Shown here: positions 62,326 through 64,000 of the stretch, piece after piece
Layout: every line of letters starts with the position of its first letter
How positions within the stretch are numbered: position 1 is the first letter of the stretch
From: Phycisphaeraceae bacterium
GTDB taxonomy: Bacteria > Planctomycetota > Phycisphaerae > Phycisphaerales > SM1A02
Direction of reading: 5' to 3'
NCBI GenBank assembly: GCA_015709595.1
Contig: CP054178.1
Span: forward strand, 2,051,205 to 2,115,204
DNA length: 64,000 nt
Translations under genes and position numbers: made by a program
Notes under the pieces: model-generated
What the model was told of the DNA's origin: nothing
Databases searched by the model: none
The model's input: the letters and a program-made list of their open reading frames with translations, nothing else

Positions 62326-63021
62326 ATGGTTGACGTGATCGACGAGGTTTCCGAGTTTGAATCGACGACGGTGGGCGTGTACCGCACGTCCGCCACCGTC
62401 AAGGGCGGCCGGCGCTTCAGCTTCAGCGCGCTGGTGGTGGTGGGCGACCGCAACGGGCGCGTGGGCATCGGCTACGCCAAGGCCAACCAGGTGCCCAACG
62501 CCATCGAAAAGGCGCAGAAGGAGGCGCGTCGCAAGACCCGGCGCTATCCGCTGCAGGGTCGCACGCTTCCCCACACGGTGGAAGGCCGCTTCAGCGCCAG
62601 TTCGGTGCGCCTGGTGCCGGCCTCGCCTGGCACGGGCGTCATCGCCGGGGCCGCGGTTCGGGCGGTGCTCGAAATGCTGGGCGTTCAGGACTGCCTGACC
62701 AAGGTGTACGGGTCGTCCAACCCCAAGAACCTGGTGAAGGCGGCGCTGGATGGGCTGTCGCAGCTTCGATCCAAGGACACGGTCGCCGAACTGCGCGGTC
62801 AGGATCTGGGCAAGTCCGCCATCGAGGAGGCCATCGAGAAGGGCGCCGCCTTCATGCCCGCCCGAAGCGGCGGGGAGAAGGCCGAAGCCCCCGTCAACCG
62901 CGTCGGTGAACGCACCCGCAAGGGAGGCGGTCGAGGCGGGGAGCGCGGCGGTCGCGGACGATCGCGGCGCGGCGCCGAGGGCGCGGACGAGTCGACCGGC
63001 GCGGAGGTCGCCGCCGAGTAA
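62326..63021 (+). CDS. rpsE: 30S ribosomal protein S5 with long basic C-terminal tail
   Basis: 231 residues against about 166 in E. coli. [40 protein letters not shown] and [20 protein letters not shown] cover the conserved domains. The last 60 residues are low complexity, with [19 protein letters not shown], and are absent from most S5 proteins. S5 lies at the mRNA entry channel with S3 and S4. The next gene is rplO with no rpmD between. Confidence 0.96.
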   Translation: MVDVIDEVSEFESTTVGVYRTSATVKGGRRFSFSALVVVGDRNGRVGIGYAKANQVPNAIEKAQKEARRKTRRYPLQGRTLPHTVEGRFSASSVRLVPASPGTGVIAGAAVRAVLEMLGVQDCLTKVYGSSNPKNLVKAALDGLSQLRSKDTVAELRGQDLGKSAIEEAIEKGAAFMPARSGGEKAEAPVNRVGERTRKGGGRGGERGGRGRSRRGAEGADESTGAEVAAE

Positions 63022-63048
63022 GCGTCGTCTCCCACGAACAGGCATGAT

Positions 63049-63070
63049 CCCGCGTCGGCACCGGCGCGGG
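63049..63070 (+). other. Hairpin in rpsE-rplO spacer
   Basis: CCCGCG and CGCGGG pair over 6 bp around a 10-base loop in the 72-bp spacer where rpmD (L30) normally lies. The spacer is too short to code for L30. Confidence 0.35.
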
Positions 63071-63093
63071 CGATCGGTGAAAGAGCATCCGCC

Positions 63094-63579
63094 ATGATGA
63101 TTCACGAGATTACCGAACAGGTCGGCCGCAAGAAGCCCCGCAAGCGCGTGGGTCGCGGCGAGGCCAGCGGCCTGGGCAAGACCTCCGGTCGCGGGCACAA
63201 GGGCGCCAAGTCACGCTCCGGCTGGACCTATCGCCCCCACTTCGAGGGTGGGCAGATGGAGCTCTTCCGTCGGCTGCCCAAGCGCGGGTTCACCAATGCG
63301 CCATTCCGCAAGGAGTTCGCGGTGGTGAATCTCCACGTTCTGGAGAAGCACTTCAAGGCGGGCGACGTGGTGGACGCCGCCGCGCTTTTCAAGGCGCGCC
63401 TGATCCGTGACGCCGCCGAGCCGGTCAAGGTGCTTGGCGAGGGCGACCTGACCAAGAAGCTGACGGTGACGGCGGCGAGGTTCTCAGCCAGCGCTCGCGA
63501 CAAGATCGAGAAGGCCGGCGGCACCGCCACGGTGCTGGAGCGTCGCCCGGCGGCGACCGGCGAGAAGGCCGCCGGCTGA
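63094..63579 (+). CDS. rplO: 50S ribosomal protein L15
   Basis: 161 residues. RKRVGRGEASGLGKTSGRGH then KGAKSRSG is the family's glycine-rich start, and FEGGQMELFRRLPKRGF is the next conserved segment. A hydrophilic alpha/beta C-terminus follows. Two ATG codons are adjacent (63094 and 63097). SecY starts 16 bp after the stop. Confidence 0.96.
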   Translation: MMIHEITEQVGRKKPRKRVGRGEASGLGKTSGRGHKGAKSRSGWTYRPHFEGGQMELFRRLPKRGFTNAPFRKEFAVVNLHVLEKHFKAGDVVDAAALFKARLIRDAAEPVKVLGEGDLTKKLTVTAARFSASARDKIEKAGGTATVLERRPAATGEKAAG

Positions 63580-63595
63580 TCCCCAAGAAGATTCC

Positions 63596-64000
63596 ATGCT
63601 GCAGGCATTCCTCAACATCTTCAAGATTGCCGATCTTCGCAAGAAGGTGCTGTTCACCCTGGCGATGCTGGTGGTGTACCGCGTCGGCTTCTTCGTACCC
63701 CTCCCCGGCGTCGATCAGACGGCGCTGGCGGAGGCGGCGGCCAACGCGCGGGAGTCCGGGTCCGCCTTCGGGGCGTTCCTCAACTACACATCCATCTTCA
63801 CCGGGGGCGATTTCGGACAGTCCACCATCTTCGGGCTGGGCATCATGCCGTACATCACGGCGGCCATCATTTTCCAGCTCTTCCAGAGCGCCATCCCGGC
63901 GCTGCAGCGGCTGAAGCAGGAGGGGGCGACGGGGCAGCAGAAGATCCAGGAATGGACGCGCTACGCCACCGTGGGGCTGTGCCTGATCCAGGGGTTCATG
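63596..64000 (+). CDS. secY: Protein translocase subunit SecY (3' end cut off)
   Basis: 135 residues visible, up to the right edge. IADLRKKVLFTLAMLVVYRV then GFFVPLPGVD is the first helix and plug-side loop of SecY, and IFGLGIMPYITAAIIFQLFQ is the conserved second helix. It forms the membrane channel for protein export. The ATG at 63596 is chosen because it precedes the conserved start directly. The distal part of the spc operon lies outside. Confidence 0.96.
   Translation, partial: MLQAFLNIFKIADLRKKVLFTLAMLVVYRVGFFVPLPGVDQTALAEAAANARESGSAFGAFLNYTSIFTGGDFGQSTIFGLGIMPYITAAIIFQLFQSAIPALQRLKQEGATGQQKIQEWTRYATVGLCLIQGFM

Overview
The window is GC-rich, densely packed bacterial chromosome. It most resembles a planctomycete of the Phycisphaerae type. 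The reasons are a PEP-CTERM-type exported protein, many low-similarity Sec-secreted and lipoprotein genes, a large AsmA-like protein, a clade II (Sec/lipoprotein) nitrous oxide reductase, and short dispersed repeats lodged in and between genes. This assignment is inference from gene content; no rRNA or tRNA gene is present. Both ends are cut: a YggS-type gene at the left edge and secY at the right edge.

1-18.6 kb is a nitrogen-oxide respiration island. On the minus strand, nosZ-nosB-nosD-nosF-nosY-nosL and a COX3-like membrane protein with an inserted cytochrome c domain form one run, with most junctions overlapping by 4-8 bp. Divergent from it are a tyrosine phenol-lyase gene and an Rrf2-family regulator. 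Next come a minus-strand module (tetrahaem lipoprotein, Tat-exported four-cluster Fe-S protein, cupin, NrfD-type membrane protein) and a divergent plus-strand napD-napA-napB-napG-like operon. NapB appears internally duplicated, with four haem sites. No napC or napH is seen, so the NrfD module is the obvious candidate for delivering quinol electrons to Nap. Together the set would reduce nitrate to nitrite in the periplasm and N2O to N2; nitrite and NO reductases are not in the window.

18.6-53.4 kb is mixed chromosomal DNA: a PEP-CTERM protein, lipoproteins, a PrsW-like protease, nadA, a 1407-residue AsmA-like protein, an FHA-GAF histidine kinase, holA, pyrB, a metallophosphoesterase, an ArfB-type rescue factor, ftsK, a FabZ-ACP-FabZ-like cassette, coaD, a metallo-beta-lactamase-fold protein with a degenerate metal motif, a VWA protein, a Kef-type antiporter, a YhaM-like HD nuclease, a family 2 glycosyltransferase and several unknowns. 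A 20-24 bp dispersed repeat occurs four times between 42.2 and 51.3 kb, partly inside reading frames. A second family of low-complexity repeat text lies in nosL, nadA and several intergenic spacers.

53.5-64 kb is the S10-spc ribosomal protein operon, read rightwards from a good sigma-70-type promoter: rpsJ, rplC, rplD, rplW, rplB, rpsS, rplV, rpsC, rplP, rpmC, rpsQ, rplN, rplX, rplE, rpsN, rpsH, rplF, rplR, rpsE, rplO, secY. rpmD (L30) is missing from its usual place. S14 is the short form but has lost three of four zinc cysteines. L2 departs from the usual sequence at its conserved histidine loop, and S5 has a long Arg/Gly-rich tail.
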